Shown one piece after another: positions 10,079-20,045 of a stretch of DNA of 64,000 nt (positions are counted from its first letter, which is position 1; every line of letters begins with the position of its first letter). The stretch is from Paludibacter sp. Lineage in GTDB: Bacteria > Bacteroidota > Bacteroidia > Bacteroidales > Paludibacteraceae. The translations under genes and the position numbers were made by a program. Under the pieces are notes generated by a model. That model was not told where the DNA came from. It was given only the letters and a program-made list of their open reading frames with translations, and did not search any database. The stretch spans positions 16,598-80,597 of the forward strand of contig JAUSNQ010000034.1 of assembly GCA_030655595.1 (NCBI GenBank). The letters run 5' to 3'.

Positions 10079-11308
10079 ATGAAATTAGATAATCAAAAGA
10101 TACTATCATTACGTGCTGATTTTCCGATTTTAGAGGAAAAAATCTACGGAAGACCGCTGATATATTTCGATAATGGAGCTACTACCCAAAAACCACTTTG
10201 TGTACTCGGGAAAATCGAATATGCCTATAACCATCTGAATGCCAATATACACAGAGGAGTTCATTATTTAAGTCAAAAAGCCACTGAAGCGCATGAGGAT
10301 GCCCGAAATGCCATTGCGCATTTTCTGGGTGCTGAGAAAAGGGAAGAAATTGTTTTTACACGCGGCACCACCGAAGCGATAAATCTGATCGCTTTTTCTT
10401 ATGGCGAGGCGTTTTGCAGTGAAGGCGATGAAATCATCATTTCTGTCATGGAGCATCATTCTAATATTGTTCCCTGGCAAATGCTTTGTGAACGGAAGAA
10501 ACTGAAACTTCGGGTGATTCCGATGGATCATAACGGAGACTTGAAATTAGATGCTTTTCAGGATTTGTTGAATGAAAAAACAAAATTGGTTTCGGTAGCG
10601 CATGTTTCGAATGTTTTGGGGACGGTGAATCCTGTTGGAGAAATTATACGTTTGGCTCACGAAAAGCATGTGCCGGTTCTAATCGATGGTGCACAGGCAG
10701 TTCCACATATTCCGGTTGATGTAAAAGATTTGGATGCTGACTTTTATGTTTTCTCGGGACATAAGATTTACGGTCCGACCGGCATTGGCGTTTTATATGG
10801 TAAAGAAAAGTGGTTGAATGCTTTGCCTCCTTATCAGGGTGGTGGAGAGATGATCGATAAGGTTACTTTCGAGAAAACCACTTACAACGTACTGCCGTTT
10901 AAATTTGAGGCCGGAACACCGGATTATATTGGCTCTACGGCTTTGGCTGAGGCTCTCCGCTATGTGAGTGATTTGGGGATAGAGAATATTGCTGCGTACG
11001 AACATGAGCTGACCGACTATGCAATTCAAGCCATGTCAGCGATTGAAGGTATTCGTTTTATAGGTACGGCAAAAAACAAAAGTGCTGTTATATCTTTTCT
11101 GGTAGGCAAAATTCACCCGTATGATATCGGAATGTTACTCGATAAATTGGGAATTGCTGTCCGCACCGGTCATCATTGTGCCCAACCTTTGATGGATGAA
11201 CTCAACATACCGGGTACAGTACGCGCTTCATTTTCATTTTATAATACAAAAGAAGAAGTGGATGTTTTTGTAGCTTCACTGAAAAGGGTCATCATGATGC
11301 TTTCGTAA
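10079..11308 (+). CDS. sufS: Cysteine desulfurase SufS
   Basis: A 409-residue PLP enzyme that takes sulfur from L-cysteine as a persulfide for Fe-S cluster assembly, giving alanine. The family is clear from YFDNGATTQKP near the N-terminus, the TEAIN and EHHSN stretches, and the PLP-lysine motif SGHKIYGP near residue 227. The persulfide cysteine is in the group II motif RTGHHCAQP near residue 370. The start at 10079 is preferred over 10049 because the latter lies inside the promoter. sufE follows after 30 bases and supplies the partner that activates SufS. The scaffold genes sufBCD are not in the window. Confidence 0.95.
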   Translation: MKLDNQKILSLRADFPILEEKIYGRPLIYFDNGATTQKPLCVLGKIEYAYNHLNANIHRGVHYLSQKATEAHEDARNAIAHFLGAEKREEIVFTRGTTEAINLIAFSYGEAFCSEGDEIIISVMEHHSNIVPWQMLCERKKLKLRVIPMDHNGDLKLDAFQDLLNEKTKLVSVAHVSNVLGTVNPVGEIIRLAHEKHVPVLIDGAQAVPHIPVDVKDLDADFYVFSGHKIYGPTGIGVLYGKEKWLNALPPYQGGGEMIDKVTFEKTTYNVLPFKFEAGTPDYIGSTALAEALRYVSDLGIENIAAYEHELTDYAIQAMSAIEGIRFIGTAKNKSAVISFLVGKIHPYDIGMLLDKLGIAVRTGHHCAQPLMDELNIPGTVRASFSFYNTKEEVDVFVASLKRVIMMLS

Positions 11309-11338
11309 TAAACAGATATAATTTAAAGAATCATTAAA

Positions 11339-11761
11339 ATGAATATCAATCAAATACAAGATAATATCGTTGAGGATTTTGCCCAATTCGACGACTGGAT
11401 GGACAAATATGCATTGCTCATTGATTTGGGTAACTCCTTGCAGCCTATTGATGAGAAGTATAAAATTCAGCAAAACATCATCGAAGGTTGTCAGAGTCGC
11501 GTTTGGCTGACTGCTGAGATGGAGGATGGGGTAATCAAATTTCAGGGTGAAAGTGATGCCATCCTCGTGAAAGGCATAGTTGCTTTGTTGTTGCAGGTGT
11601 TTTCTAATCGTACTCCCGACGAAATTTTAAATGCAGATTTGTATTTTGTGGAAAAAATCGGTTTGCGCGAACACCTTTCTCCGACCAGATCAAATGGTTT
11701 GTTGGCGATGATCAAGCAAATTAAATTATATGCGTTGGCTTTTAAGTCCAGAAAACAATAA
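11339..11761 (+). CDS. sufE: Sulfur acceptor protein SufE
   Basis: A 140-residue cytoplasmic protein that accepts the persulfide from SufS and passes it to the SufBCD scaffold. The conserved cysteine lies in EGCQSRVW near residue 51. The downstream GLREHLSPTRSNGL motif is typical of SufE. Length matches the family. It sits between sufS and murF-alr and its stop is 12 bases before the next start, so all three are probably on one transcript. Confidence 0.95.
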   Translation: MNINQIQDNIVEDFAQFDDWMDKYALLIDLGNSLQPIDEKYKIQQNIIEGCQSRVWLTAEMEDGVIKFQGESDAILVKGIVALLLQVFSNRTPDEILNADLYFVEKIGLREHLSPTRSNGLLAMIKQIKLYALAFKSRKQ

Positions 11762-11773
11762 AGTATAGTCGGA

Positions 11774-14233
11774 GTGTTACTTTCAAAGATTGCACAGGTT
11801 CTTGGTTTTGATGGTGTCATCAAAACTGATAGAGAGATAGGTTGGTTACTGACTGACAGTAGGTCATTGTCTTTTCCCACTGAAAGTTTGTTTTTTGCTT
11901 TGGTAAGTTCACGTAACAATGGACATCAATATATTGAAGAACTGTACAATCAAGGTGTTCAGTGTTTTGTTGTCAGCGAAATAAGACCAGCTTATGAGGT
12001 GATGCATGATGCTGTTTTTTTGCTTGTTGATGATTCTTTGCGAGCTTTGCAGCAGGTTACAGCATTCCACCGCCAACAATTCCAAATACCAGTCATTGGT
12101 ATCACGGGCAGCAATGGCAAGACCATTGTGAAAGAGTGGTTGTTTCAGTTGTTACACGATGATTTTAAAATTGTTCGTTCGCCAAGAAGTTACAATTCTC
12201 AAATCGGTGTGCCGCTGTCGGTTTGGCAGCTGAAAGCAGATACTCAGGTTGGCATTTTTGAGGCAGGTATTTCTCAACCCAATGAGATGGCTTATTTATC
12301 GACGATTATTAATCCAACTATTGGAATATTTACCAATATCGGTGATGCGCATCAGGAATTTTTCGGGAGTAGGGAACAAAAAATTCGGGAGAAACTCTTA
12401 TTGTTTAAGGCATGTGAATATGTGATTTGCTGCTCAGACCAAACACTGGTTTATGAAGCAATTAGAAATGCAGGATTAAAAGCGAAGTTGTTACACTGGG
12501 GAAAATCAGAGCACGCATGGATACGACTAACAGGGCTATCCAAAAAAATAAATCAAACAGAAATCACTGTCTGTGTGCAAAACGTAAATCATACCTTTTG
12601 CATCCCTTTTACAGATGATGCATCGATTGAAAATGTTATGCACTGCATTACACTCATGCATCATTGGAATTATTCGTGGGATGACATCAAACTTCGTGTA
12701 GCCCGGTTAGAAAGTGTTGCGATGCGATTGGAGGTCAAGCAGGGTTTGCATGATTGTTTAATTATCAACGACAGCTACAACTCCGATTTGAATTCTTTAG
12801 GTATTGCACTTGATTTTCTGATCCAACAAGCTGCATCAAAGAATCTTTCAAAAACCATCATCCTTTCTGATATCTTACAGAGTGGTTTTCAGCCACAAGT
12901 GCTTTATCAAAAGGTGGCACAACTCGTTTATGCTAAGAAAATCAATAAAATAATCGGTATAGGAGAAGATATTGCCAAGTATCAACAGTTTTATACTGAT
13001 ATTGAACATCATTTTTTTAATTCAACAGCAGATTTTTTAAAATCTCAGCAATTGGCTGGTTTACATCAGGAAGCTATTTTATTGAAAGGATCCAGAAAAT
13101 TTGAATTTGAGTTGATTTCTCAGAAACTGGAGCTGATAGCACACGAAACCATCCTGGAGGTAAACTTAAATAATTTGATAGAGAATTTGAATTATTTCAG
13201 ATCGAAACTCCGACCGGAAACAAAAGTCATGTGCATGGTCAAGGCTTTTGCTTATGGAAGCGGTTCTATGGAGATTGCCAAGACTTTGCAGCATCATCGT
13301 GCCGATTATCTGGCGGTTGCAGTTGCCGATGAGGGTGTGGAGTTGAGACAATCAGGCATCAGAATTCCGATTGCTGTGATGAATCCCGAAAAAAGTGCTT
13401 TTTCTTTGCTTTTTGAATATAATCTGGAGCCGGAAATATACAGTTTTAAATTGTTAGCTGATTTTATTGAGGCTGCCGGCAGACTTGCAATTACCGAATA
13501 CCCGATTCATATCAAGATTGATTCAGGGATGCACCGATTAGGTTTTGAGCCAGATGAAATTGATAAGTTGATTGATATTTTGAAGAATCAGAATCAGCTC
13601 AAAGTCCGTTCGGTTTTTTCGCATCTGGCTGCAGCCGACGCAACAAATTTGGATGATTTTACCAATCAACAGGTGGCGATTTATAGTGCCTGTGCTGATA
13701 AATTCTCGCGAGTATTTGAACATAAAATTCTGAAACATATCCTGAACTCTGCTGGAACTGAGCGTTTTCCTGAATATCAATTTGATATGGTCAGACTCGG
13801 AATCGGACATTATGGCGTATCTGCACTGCCAAACGTACACCTTAAACAGGTTTGTGTACTGAAAACAATTGTGTTGCAAATCAAAAATGTGAAAGCAGGT
13901 GAAACGGTAGGATACAACAGAAATGGAATTGTTGATACGGATAAGCATATTGCTGTTTTGCCAGTTGGGTATGCTGATGGCTTCAGCCGTAAACTCGGCA
14001 ATGGAGTGGGAGAGGTTGTGATTCATGGTAAACGTGCTCCAGTCTTCGGGAATGTTTCGATGGATCTGATTGCTGTGGACGTTACCGGAATGCAGGTGCA
14101 GGAAGGTGATGTGGTAGAAGTTTTTGGAGACACGATAACCATCTCCGAACTGGCTTTAAAATTAAATACGATTCCTTACGAGATATTAACTGGAATCTCC
14201 CGCAGGGTAAAAAGACTTTACTTTCAAGAATAA
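11774..14233 (+). CDS. Bifunctional MurF ligase / alanine racemase
   Basis: An 819-residue fusion. Residues 1 to about 450 are MurF, which adds D-Ala-D-Ala to UDP-MurNAc-tripeptide; the ATP loop GITGSNGKT lies near residue 110 and NDSYNSD near 332. Residues about 455-819 are alanine racemase, which makes the D-alanine; the PLP-lysine motif is MVKAFAYGSGS near 477 and the second catalytic tyrosine is in VGYNR near 714. The fusion is known in Bacteroidota and joins supply of D-Ala to its use. The start is GTG at 11774: the same frame holds the sufE stop 15 bases upstream, with no ATG between. Confidence 0.94.
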   Translation: MLLSKIAQVLGFDGVIKTDREIGWLLTDSRSLSFPTESLFFALVSSRNNGHQYIEELYNQGVQCFVVSEIRPAYEVMHDAVFLLVDDSLRALQQVTAFHRQQFQIPVIGITGSNGKTIVKEWLFQLLHDDFKIVRSPRSYNSQIGVPLSVWQLKADTQVGIFEAGISQPNEMAYLSTIINPTIGIFTNIGDAHQEFFGSREQKIREKLLLFKACEYVICCSDQTLVYEAIRNAGLKAKLLHWGKSEHAWIRLTGLSKKINQTEITVCVQNVNHTFCIPFTDDASIENVMHCITLMHHWNYSWDDIKLRVARLESVAMRLEVKQGLHDCLIINDSYNSDLNSLGIALDFLIQQAASKNLSKTIILSDILQSGFQPQVLYQKVAQLVYAKKINKIIGIGEDIAKYQQFYTDIEHHFFNSTADFLKSQQLAGLHQEAILLKGSRKFEFELISQKLELIAHETILEVNLNNLIENLNYFRSKLRPETKVMCMVKAFAYGSGSMEIAKTLQHHRADYLAVAVADEGVELRQSGIRIPIAVMNPEKSAFSLLFEYNLEPEIYSFKLLADFIEAAGRLAITEYPIHIKIDSGMHRLGFEPDEIDKLIDILKNQNQLKVRSVFSHLAAADATNLDDFTNQQVAIYSACADKFSRVFEHKILKHILNSAGTERFPEYQFDMVRLGIGHYGVSALPNVHLKQVCVLKTIVLQIKNVKAGETVGYNRNGIVDTDKHIAVLPVGYADGFSRKLGNGVGEVVIHGKRAPVFGNVSMDLIAVDVTGMQVQEGDVVEVFGDTITISELALKLNTIPYEILTGISRRVKRLYFQE

Positions 14234-14262
14234 AATCGAATATTTGCTATTGTTAGAAAGAA

Positions 14263-14946
14263 ATGATAACCGCCCTGATTCATAATAATGCTACAGCATC
14301 TGTTATCATCGACAGTGCACGTAGATTGGCAGATAAGTTGGATAAGGAATTTGATGTCTTGGTTTTGGGAGAAACCGCAGATTTGGCAACACTCTCTCAA
14401 ACTTGCGAATCAAAGGAAATATCTTTCCTGTTTATCCAGTTGACAAGTAACCGAAGCCGAGACATTAAAAAGTATTTGCATGCTTGTCGGGATTTACGCA
14501 TTCCCTATTTGTTCTTTAAAGATGCTTTTTCTGCTTTGCAGCTGGAAAACGTGCTGGTTCCTGTGAATTTTTTGATTGAAGAAATTGAGAAAGCGCAGTT
14601 TGCCGCAGCGTTCGGGCGGTTTTGCAATGCGCACATCAATTTGCTGCAAGCCAATGATTATGGATCGAAAGCAGCAACAAACGCAGCTAAAATCACATCA
14701 GTTTTTGAAAAATTCGGGTTTAAATACTCAATCTTAAAAGGTCAAAAAGACAGTTTTAAAATTGAGTATGAGGCGCTTCAATATGCAGAGCACCAACATT
14801 GCGGATTGATTATCATCAGTTCGTCCCGCGAATACGGACTAGATGATGTCATTTTCGGTCCAAAAGAATTGCATTTGATTAAGAAAACAACCGTTCCCCT
14901 TATGCTAATCAATCCGCGTGGTGATTTGTATGTCTTGTGTGATTGA
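14263..14946 (+). CDS. Universal stress protein (UspA)-like
   Basis: A 227-residue soluble protein. It has a Rossmann-like alternation of strands and helices, and a second half ending in GLIIISSSREYG...VIFGPKELHLIKKTTVPLMLINPRG. This resembles the C-terminal strand and P-loop region of UspA proteins (GS-x-GS then VPVLVV), but the classic ATP-binding G-2x-G-9x-G(S/T) motif is not intact. The first half may be a degenerate second Usp domain. It follows murF-alr by 29 bases, so is probably the last gene of that operon. The role is unknown and the family call is moderate. Confidence 0.65.
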   Translation: MITALIHNNATASVIIDSARRLADKLDKEFDVLVLGETADLATLSQTCESKEISFLFIQLTSNRSRDIKKYLHACRDLRIPYLFFKDAFSALQLENVLVPVNFLIEEIEKAQFAAAFGRFCNAHINLLQANDYGSKAATNAAKITSVFEKFGFKYSILKGQKDSFKIEYEALQYAEHQHCGLIIISSSREYGLDDVIFGPKELHLIKKTTVPLMLINPRGDLYVLCD

Positions 14947-14949
14947 TGA

Positions 14950-16698
14950 TCAAACCCCCAATGATGCCCTTGCGGCTTCAATTTTTACATTTGCAGCAGC
15001 ATCTGCCGTTTTATAATCAGCACGCGTTTTCATTACACCACGAACTTCAATATAAAATTTAATTTTCGGCTCTGTACCGGAAGGACGAACGGATATCTTT
15101 GTTCCATCTTTCGTAAAGTACTGAAGCACATTCGATGTTGCAGGCATATCCAGATCAATAACTTCACCGGTTTGGGTGTTGGTTTGTTTGAGTGTTTTAT
15201 AATCTTTGATGATCAGAATTTCAGACCCTGCCAGTTCTTTAGGTGGATTAGTTCGGAAATCACCCATAATTTTTAAGATTTCTTCCGCTCCTGTCTTCCC
15301 TTTTCTGACTACCGAAATGCCCTTTTCCTTTCCAAAACCATATTCTAAGTAAATATCCAATAACAACTCAAAAAGTGTTTTGCCATTATCTTTAGCCCAG
15401 GCTGCAATTTCGGCCATCAATGCACAGGATGAAACGGCATCTTTATCGCGGACAAAAGTTTCAGGCAGGAAGCCGTAGCTTTCTTCACCTCCGCCGATAT
15501 ATTCTTTGATGCCTTCGTTTTCTCGGATTACTGCAGCGATCCATTTGAAGCCGGTGAAACAATCGAAACATTCCACTTGGTTGTGATCGGCAATTTGTTT
15601 GATGATTTCAGTGGTTACAATTGTTTTTACCACATACTCTTTGCCTTTCAATTTGCCCAGTTCTTTCCACCGACGAATCAGGTAATAGATGAAAATTAAT
15701 GCTGTCTGATTGCCATTCACCAAAATCCACTCATTTTGATCATCCTTGATAGCCATTCCCATGCGATCACCGTCGGGGTCGGTAGCCATAACCAGATCTG
15801 CATCAGTTTCGATGGCTTTTTTGATTGCCATATCCAATGCCGCCGGTTCTTCAGGATTTGGAGAATAAACGGTAGGAAAGTCACCACTCACAACATCTTG
15901 TTCGGGAACATTGATGATGTTGGTAAAACCATAAGCTTTTAATGCCCGGGGAACTAATTTTACTGCGGTTCCGTGTATAGGTGTAAAGACAATTTTCATG
16001 TCTTTGTTTCTTTTGATTGATTCCGGAGAAAGTGATATGGTTTTGATTGCATCAATAAAGAGTTGATCAATTTCTTCCCCGATGCTTTCGATTAAATCAG
16101 GATTGCCTTTGAATTTTATTTCGCTGACATCCGAAATTTTCATCACCTCGTTGATTACTTGCTCATCATGAGGAGCAATCATTTGTGCTCCATCGTCCCA
16201 ATAAGCTTTGTACCCATTATATTCTTTTGGATTATGCGATGCAGTCAGGATAATGCCACTCTGACATCCAAAATGCCGAATGGCAAAGGAAATTTCAGGC
16301 GTCGGTCGCAAATCCTCAAAGAGATAAACTTTGATGCCATTAGCCGAGAAGATGTCAGCCGACACTTCGGCATACAACCGGCTGTTATTGCGGCAGTCGT
16401 GTCCGATAACCACAGCAATCTGAGGGATATTGGCAAACTGTGATTTCAAGTAATTACTTAAACCCTGTGTTGCTGCACCTACTGTATAAATATTAACCCG
16501 ATTAGTCCCTGCTCCCATGATGCCACGTAAACCACCGGTTCCAAATTCTAAGGTGCGATAAAATGAGTCTATCAATTCCGTTTTGTCTGATGAATCTATC
16601 ATGCGACGAACAGCTTCCTTCGTTTCGTCATTATAGTCGCCATCAATCCATGTTTGGGCTTTGGCCAACACTTCATTTAATAATGCATTATTTTCCAT
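14950..16698 (-). CDS. Phosphohexomutase (phosphoglucomutase/phosphomannomutase family)
   Basis: A 582-residue member of the alpha-D-phosphohexomutase family, of the long PgcA-like type, that interconverts sugar 1- and 6-phosphates. All four active-site motifs are visible: TASHNPKEYNGYK with the phosphoserine near residue 150, the metal loop DPDGDRMG near 310, the sugar loop GGGEESYGF near 405, and the phosphate loop RPSGTEPK near 538. An entry FGTGGLRG lies near residue 52. The glucose-1-phosphate it makes would feed RmlA and other nucleotide-sugar enzymes here. It is a single gene with its own -7 box, convergent with the Usp-like gene 3 bases away. Confidence 0.93.
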   Translation of the reverse strand: MENNALLNEVLAKAQTWIDGDYNDETKEAVRRMIDSSDKTELIDSFYRTLEFGTGGLRGIMGAGTNRVNIYTVGAATQGLSNYLKSQFANIPQIAVVIGHDCRNNSRLYAEVSADIFSANGIKVYLFEDLRPTPEISFAIRHFGCQSGIILTASHNPKEYNGYKAYWDDGAQMIAPHDEQVINEVMKISDVSEIKFKGNPDLIESIGEEIDQLFIDAIKTISLSPESIKRNKDMKIVFTPIHGTAVKLVPRALKAYGFTNIINVPEQDVVSGDFPTVYSPNPEEPAALDMAIKKAIETDADLVMATDPDGDRMGMAIKDDQNEWILVNGNQTALIFIYYLIRRWKELGKLKGKEYVVKTIVTTEIIKQIADHNQVECFDCFTGFKWIAAVIRENEGIKEYIGGGEESYGFLPETFVRDKDAVSSCALMAEIAAWAKDNGKTLFELLLDIYLEYGFGKEKGISVVRKGKTGAEEILKIMGDFRTNPPKELAGSEILIIKDYKTLKQTNTQTGEVIDLDMPATSNVLQYFTKDGTKISVRPSGTEPKIKFYIEVRGVMKTRADYKTADAAANVKIEAARASLGV

Positions 16699-16772
16699 AA
16701 AAAATCAGAATATGTAAATATTTGTATGAGGTGAAAATAGCTTGTAAGTTTTCGATTAATTACATTGAGACA

Positions 16773-16780
16773 CAAAAGTA
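16773..16780 (-). promoter_or_regulatory. -7 box for the phosphohexomutase gene
   Basis: TACTTTTG on the minus strand (TAnnTTTG), 74 bases before the ATG at 16698. It stands back to back with the clpC promoter in a 232-base divergent gap. Confidence 0.5.
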
Positions 16781-16895
16781 CAAAAAATATGGGTTTTATT
16801 CCTGACAAAATAGCAGAAAAGATTAAAAAAAACTTATGGGTATTAATTTTGTTATACTTGCGAATGAATTATTAAACTTTACAACATTTTTTCTT

Positions 16896-16903
16896 TACTT
16901 TTG
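16896..16903 (+). promoter_or_regulatory. -7 box of clpC; fixes the clpC start
   Basis: TACTTTTG matches TAnnTTTG and predicts transcription from about 16910, 20 bases before ATG 16931. A longer frame starting with TTG at 16901 would begin inside this element and is rejected. No HrcA (CIRCE) or CtsR-like inverted repeat was noticed nearby. Confidence 0.55.
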
Positions 16904-16930
16904 TTTGGAAAAATACAACTCAAAAAATAT

Positions 16931-19456
16931 ATGACAGTCAATTACTCAGAACAGCTACACCATGTTTTGCAATACAGCAAGCAAGAAGCCGAAAGATTGG
17001 GGAATAACTATATAGGTCCCGAGCACTTGTTGCTCGGACTTCTTCGCAATGGAAAAGGCAAAGCAATTGAAATACTCAATAACCTACACGTGAATTTATT
17101 GAAAATTAAGCAAACGATTGAAAGTCAGATTCGTACTGACAAAGAACCGCTTGGTGATGATATCCCGGTACTCAAAAGTACAGAACGCATCAAAAAACTC
17201 ATGGAATTAGAAAGCAGGTTGTTTGATACGGTTATGGCAGATACTGAACATTTGTTGTTAGCCATTTTAAAAGAAAAAAACAACCTTGCTGTTGAAGTTT
17301 TAAATGACGAACGCCTCACTTACGATCAGGTCAAATCATATCTGGAAGCTCCTAAAGTAGAAGGTCCGGAGATGGGTGCTGGTTTTCACGATGAGGATGA
17401 GGATGATGATCCTCGCTCTCAACAGAAAGCTCCGACTGCAGCAGGTGGTTCAAAACATTCAGATACACCGGCTTTGGATACCTTTGGATCTGATATTACT
17501 AAAGCAGCGTTGGAAGACCGTCTAGACCCGATTGTCGGCAGGGAACGTGAAATTGAAAGATTGGCACAGATTTTAAGTCGTAGGAAGAAAAATAATCCTG
17601 TCCTAATTGGTGATCCGGGTGTCGGAAAATCTGCCATTGTCGAGGGCTTGGCCCTCCGAATAATTCAAAGACGGGTTTCGAGGGTGTTATTCGATAAAAG
17701 GGTGATTTCCTTGGATATGGCATCTATTGTTGCAGGAACAAAATACCGCGGACAGTTTGAGGAACGCATCAAAGCAATCTTGAATGAATTGCAGAAAAAT
17801 ACGAATATCATTTTATTTATTGATGAAATTCACACGATTGTTGGAGCTGGAGGTGCGCCGGGTTCCTTAGATGCAGCGAATATGTTGAAACCTGCTTTGG
17901 CAAGAGGCGAAATACAATGCGTCGGTGCCACGACTTTAGATGAGTACCGCCAGAGTATTGAAAAAGATGGTGCTTTGGAACGCAGATTTCAGAAAGTAAT
18001 GGTTGATCCGACTACGCCGGATGAAACTTTGCAAATCCTTGAAAATATTAAAGATCGTTATGAATATCACCACAATGTGAGGTACACGCCGGATGCTATA
18101 AAAGCCTGTGTCAGACTAACCGAGCGTTATATTACAGACAGGTGTTTTCCTGATAAAGCCATTGATGCATTGGATGAATCCGGATCTCGTGTTCACATTG
18201 GTTCTGTTTCGGTTCCGGTTGAGATTGAAGAGCTGGAAAAGAAAATAGAAGAACTGAAAAAGGAAAAGATGAAGGTGCTCGGCGAACAGAAATATGAACT
18301 CGCCGGTCCGATTCGTGATCGGGAAAAGCAATGTCAATATCAACTCGAAGATGCCATCAGAAGGTGGGAGAAAGAGTCGCAGTTGAATCCCGAAACAGTT
18401 GATGAAGAGCAGGTTGCAGAAGTTGTTGCCATGATGTCGGGGATTCCTGTACAAAGAATTGCGCAAGCTGAAGGCTTGAAACTTCGTCAGATGAAAGAAG
18501 ATTTGATGCGCAAGATAATTGGACAAGATGAGGCCGTGAATAAGATTGTTAAAGCCATCCAGCGAAATAGGATCGGATTGAAAGATCCAAGCAAGCCCAT
18601 CGGTTCGTTTATTTTCTTGGGGCCTACCGGTGTCGGCAAAACTCATTTGGCCAAAATTCTTTCTGAATTCATGTTCGACAGTCAGGATGCTCTGATTCGC
18701 ATGGATATGAGTGAGTACATGGAGAAATTCTCTGTATCAAGATTGATTGGTGCTCCTCCGGGATATGTGGGTTATGAAGAAGGCGGTCAGCTCACCGAAA
18801 GAGTTCGCCGGAAACCATACTCAATTGTTTTGTTGGATGAAATTGAAAAAGCGCATCCGGACGTGTTTAATATCTTGCTCCAAATCATGGATGAAGGTCG
18901 TTTGACCGATAGCCTTGGCAGGAGAATTGACTTCAAGAATACCATCATCATCATGACTTCCAATGTTGGAACCAGGCAGTTGAAAGATTTCGGAAAAGGC
19001 GTGGGTTTTAACACATCGTCTGATAATGAGATGGATTCGGAATTTTCAAGAGGAGTGATTCAAAAAGCTTTGAACAGAACTTTTTCACCTGAATTTTTAA
19101 ACAGAGTAGATGAAATTGTGATGTTTGACCAATTGAATAAAGACACCATCAAGTTAATTATCGATTTGGAATTAAAGGGCTTGTTCAGTCGCGTTACCAG
19201 CATGGGTTATATTATTGAGTTAACCGCTGAAGCAAAAGAATTTATAGCCGAACGTGGTTACGATGTGCAATTTGGTGCCCGTCCTTTGAAAAGAGCTATA
19301 CAACGCTATCTGGAAGATGAATTAGCTGATGTTGTATTAGCCGGAGAAGTGCAGGAAGGCGATACCATTTTGATGGAAATGAATGAATTGAAAGATGGTG
19401 TAAAAGCAGTTGTTCAAAAGAAAATGGTTGAAGATACGCCTCAGGTTAATATTTAA
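16931..19456 (+). CDS. clpC: ATP-dependent Clp protease ATPase subunit ClpC
   Basis: An 841-residue Hsp100 unfoldase that feeds proteins to ClpP. The order is an N-terminal Clp repeat domain (residues 1-150, with [11 protein letters not shown]), an acidic linker, AAA-1 with Walker [10 protein letters not shown] near 225 and [10 protein letters not shown] near 295, a UVR-type coiled segment near 430-465, and AAA-2 with GPTGVGKTH near 565 and a C-terminal D2-small domain. The UVR segment and the VGF-type ClpP loop area (KGVGFN) mark it as ClpC and not ClpB. The start is ATG 16931 after the promoter. Its end overlaps the convergent maf gene by 4 bases. Confidence 0.95.
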   Translation: MTVNYSEQLHHVLQYSKQEAERLGNNYIGPEHLLLGLLRNGKGKAIEILNNLHVNLLKIKQTIESQIRTDKEPLGDDIPVLKSTERIKKLMELESRLFDTVMADTEHLLLAILKEKNNLAVEVLNDERLTYDQVKSYLEAPKVEGPEMGAGFHDEDEDDDPRSQQKAPTAAGGSKHSDTPALDTFGSDITKAALEDRLDPIVGREREIERLAQILSRRKKNNPVLIGDPGVGKSAIVEGLALRIIQRRVSRVLFDKRVISLDMASIVAGTKYRGQFEERIKAILNELQKNTNIILFIDEIHTIVGAGGAPGSLDAANMLKPALARGEIQCVGATTLDEYRQSIEKDGALERRFQKVMVDPTTPDETLQILENIKDRYEYHHNVRYTPDAIKACVRLTERYITDRCFPDKAIDALDESGSRVHIGSVSVPVEIEELEKKIEELKKEKMKVLGEQKYELAGPIRDREKQCQYQLEDAIRRWEKESQLNPETVDEEQVAEVVAMMSGIPVQRIAQAEGLKLRQMKEDLMRKIIGQDEAVNKIVKAIQRNRIGLKDPSKPIGSFIFLGPTGVGKTHLAKILSEFMFDSQDALIRMDMSEYMEKFSVSRLIGAPPGYVGYEEGGQLTERVRRKPYSIVLLDEIEKAHPDVFNILLQIMDEGRLTDSLGRRIDFKNTIIIMTSNVGTRQLKDFGKGVGFNTSSDNEMDSEFSRGVIQKALNRTFSPEFLNRVDEIVMFDQLNKDTIKLIIDLELKGLFSRVTSMGYIIELTAEAKEFIAERGYDVQFGARPLKRAIQRYLEDELADVVLAGEVQEGDTILMEMNELKDGVKAVVQKKMVEDTPQVNI

Positions 19457-20034
19457 ATCCAGCGTTTCAATTCGTTATACAAGCGTTGTATAGGCAATCC
19501 CATCACATTGAAATACGAACCGGAAATTTGTTCAACCGCAATAAACCCGATCCATTCCTGAACACCATACGAGCCGGCTTTATCATAAGGAGCGTAATTG
19601 TCAAGATAATACGCAATTTCAGCCTCGTTTAGGTGAGCAAAACGAACTTCGGAAGTTGTATGGAATGTTCTGCGCCTGATTTGCGTGGTGATGCACACCC
19701 CTGTAATAACCTGATGTGTTTTTCCGGATAGGGTTTGCAGCATTTTCATTGCTTCTCCTTTATCTTTTGGTTTTCCAAGGACTTTACCTTCAAGTAAAAC
19801 GATGGTATCTGCGGTTATGACCATCATATCCTCAGTCATAATTTCTTTGAATGCATTTGATTTCTTTTCAGCTAAAAACATGGGAATCCCTACACCTGTC
19901 ATGGAGTAAGGATAGCTTTCGTCAACATCCAAAGCCATGACCTCAAAAGGAATATTGATTCCCCGTAGCAGTTCTTGTCTTCTTGGAGATGCAGAACCGA
20001 GTATGATTCTGTATTTATTTAGATTTTCTAACAT
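19453..20034 (-). CDS. maf: Maf family nucleotide pyrophosphatase
   Basis: A 193-residue cytoplasmic NTP pyrophosphatase of the Maf/YhdE family, thought to remove non-canonical nucleotides such as m5UTP or dTTP-like analogues and linked to septum inhibition. The motifs are LGSASPRRQELL at the N-terminus, the ITADTIV metal site near residue 70, GKPKDKGEA near 85 and a GSYGVQEW stretch near 148. Length is typical. It starts 11 bases after the prenyltransferase gene and is the last gene of a three-gene minus-strand operon. Confidence 0.94.
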   Translation of the reverse strand: MLENLNKYRIILGSASPRRQELLRGINIPFEVMALDVDESYPYSMTGVGIPMFLAEKKSNAFKEIMTEDMMVITADTIVLLEGKVLGKPKDKGEAMKMLQTLSGKTHQVITGVCITTQIRRRTFHTTSEVRFAHLNEAEIAYYLDNYAPYDKAGSYGVQEWIGFIAVEQISGSYFNVMGLPIQRLYNELKRWI

Positions 20035-20045
20035 GAAATACTGAT

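Noticed and set aside
16699..16930. tRNA or small RNA gene in the pgm-clpC gap
   Set aside because: No cloverleaf or GC-rich structured segment; the two divergent promoters account for the gap.
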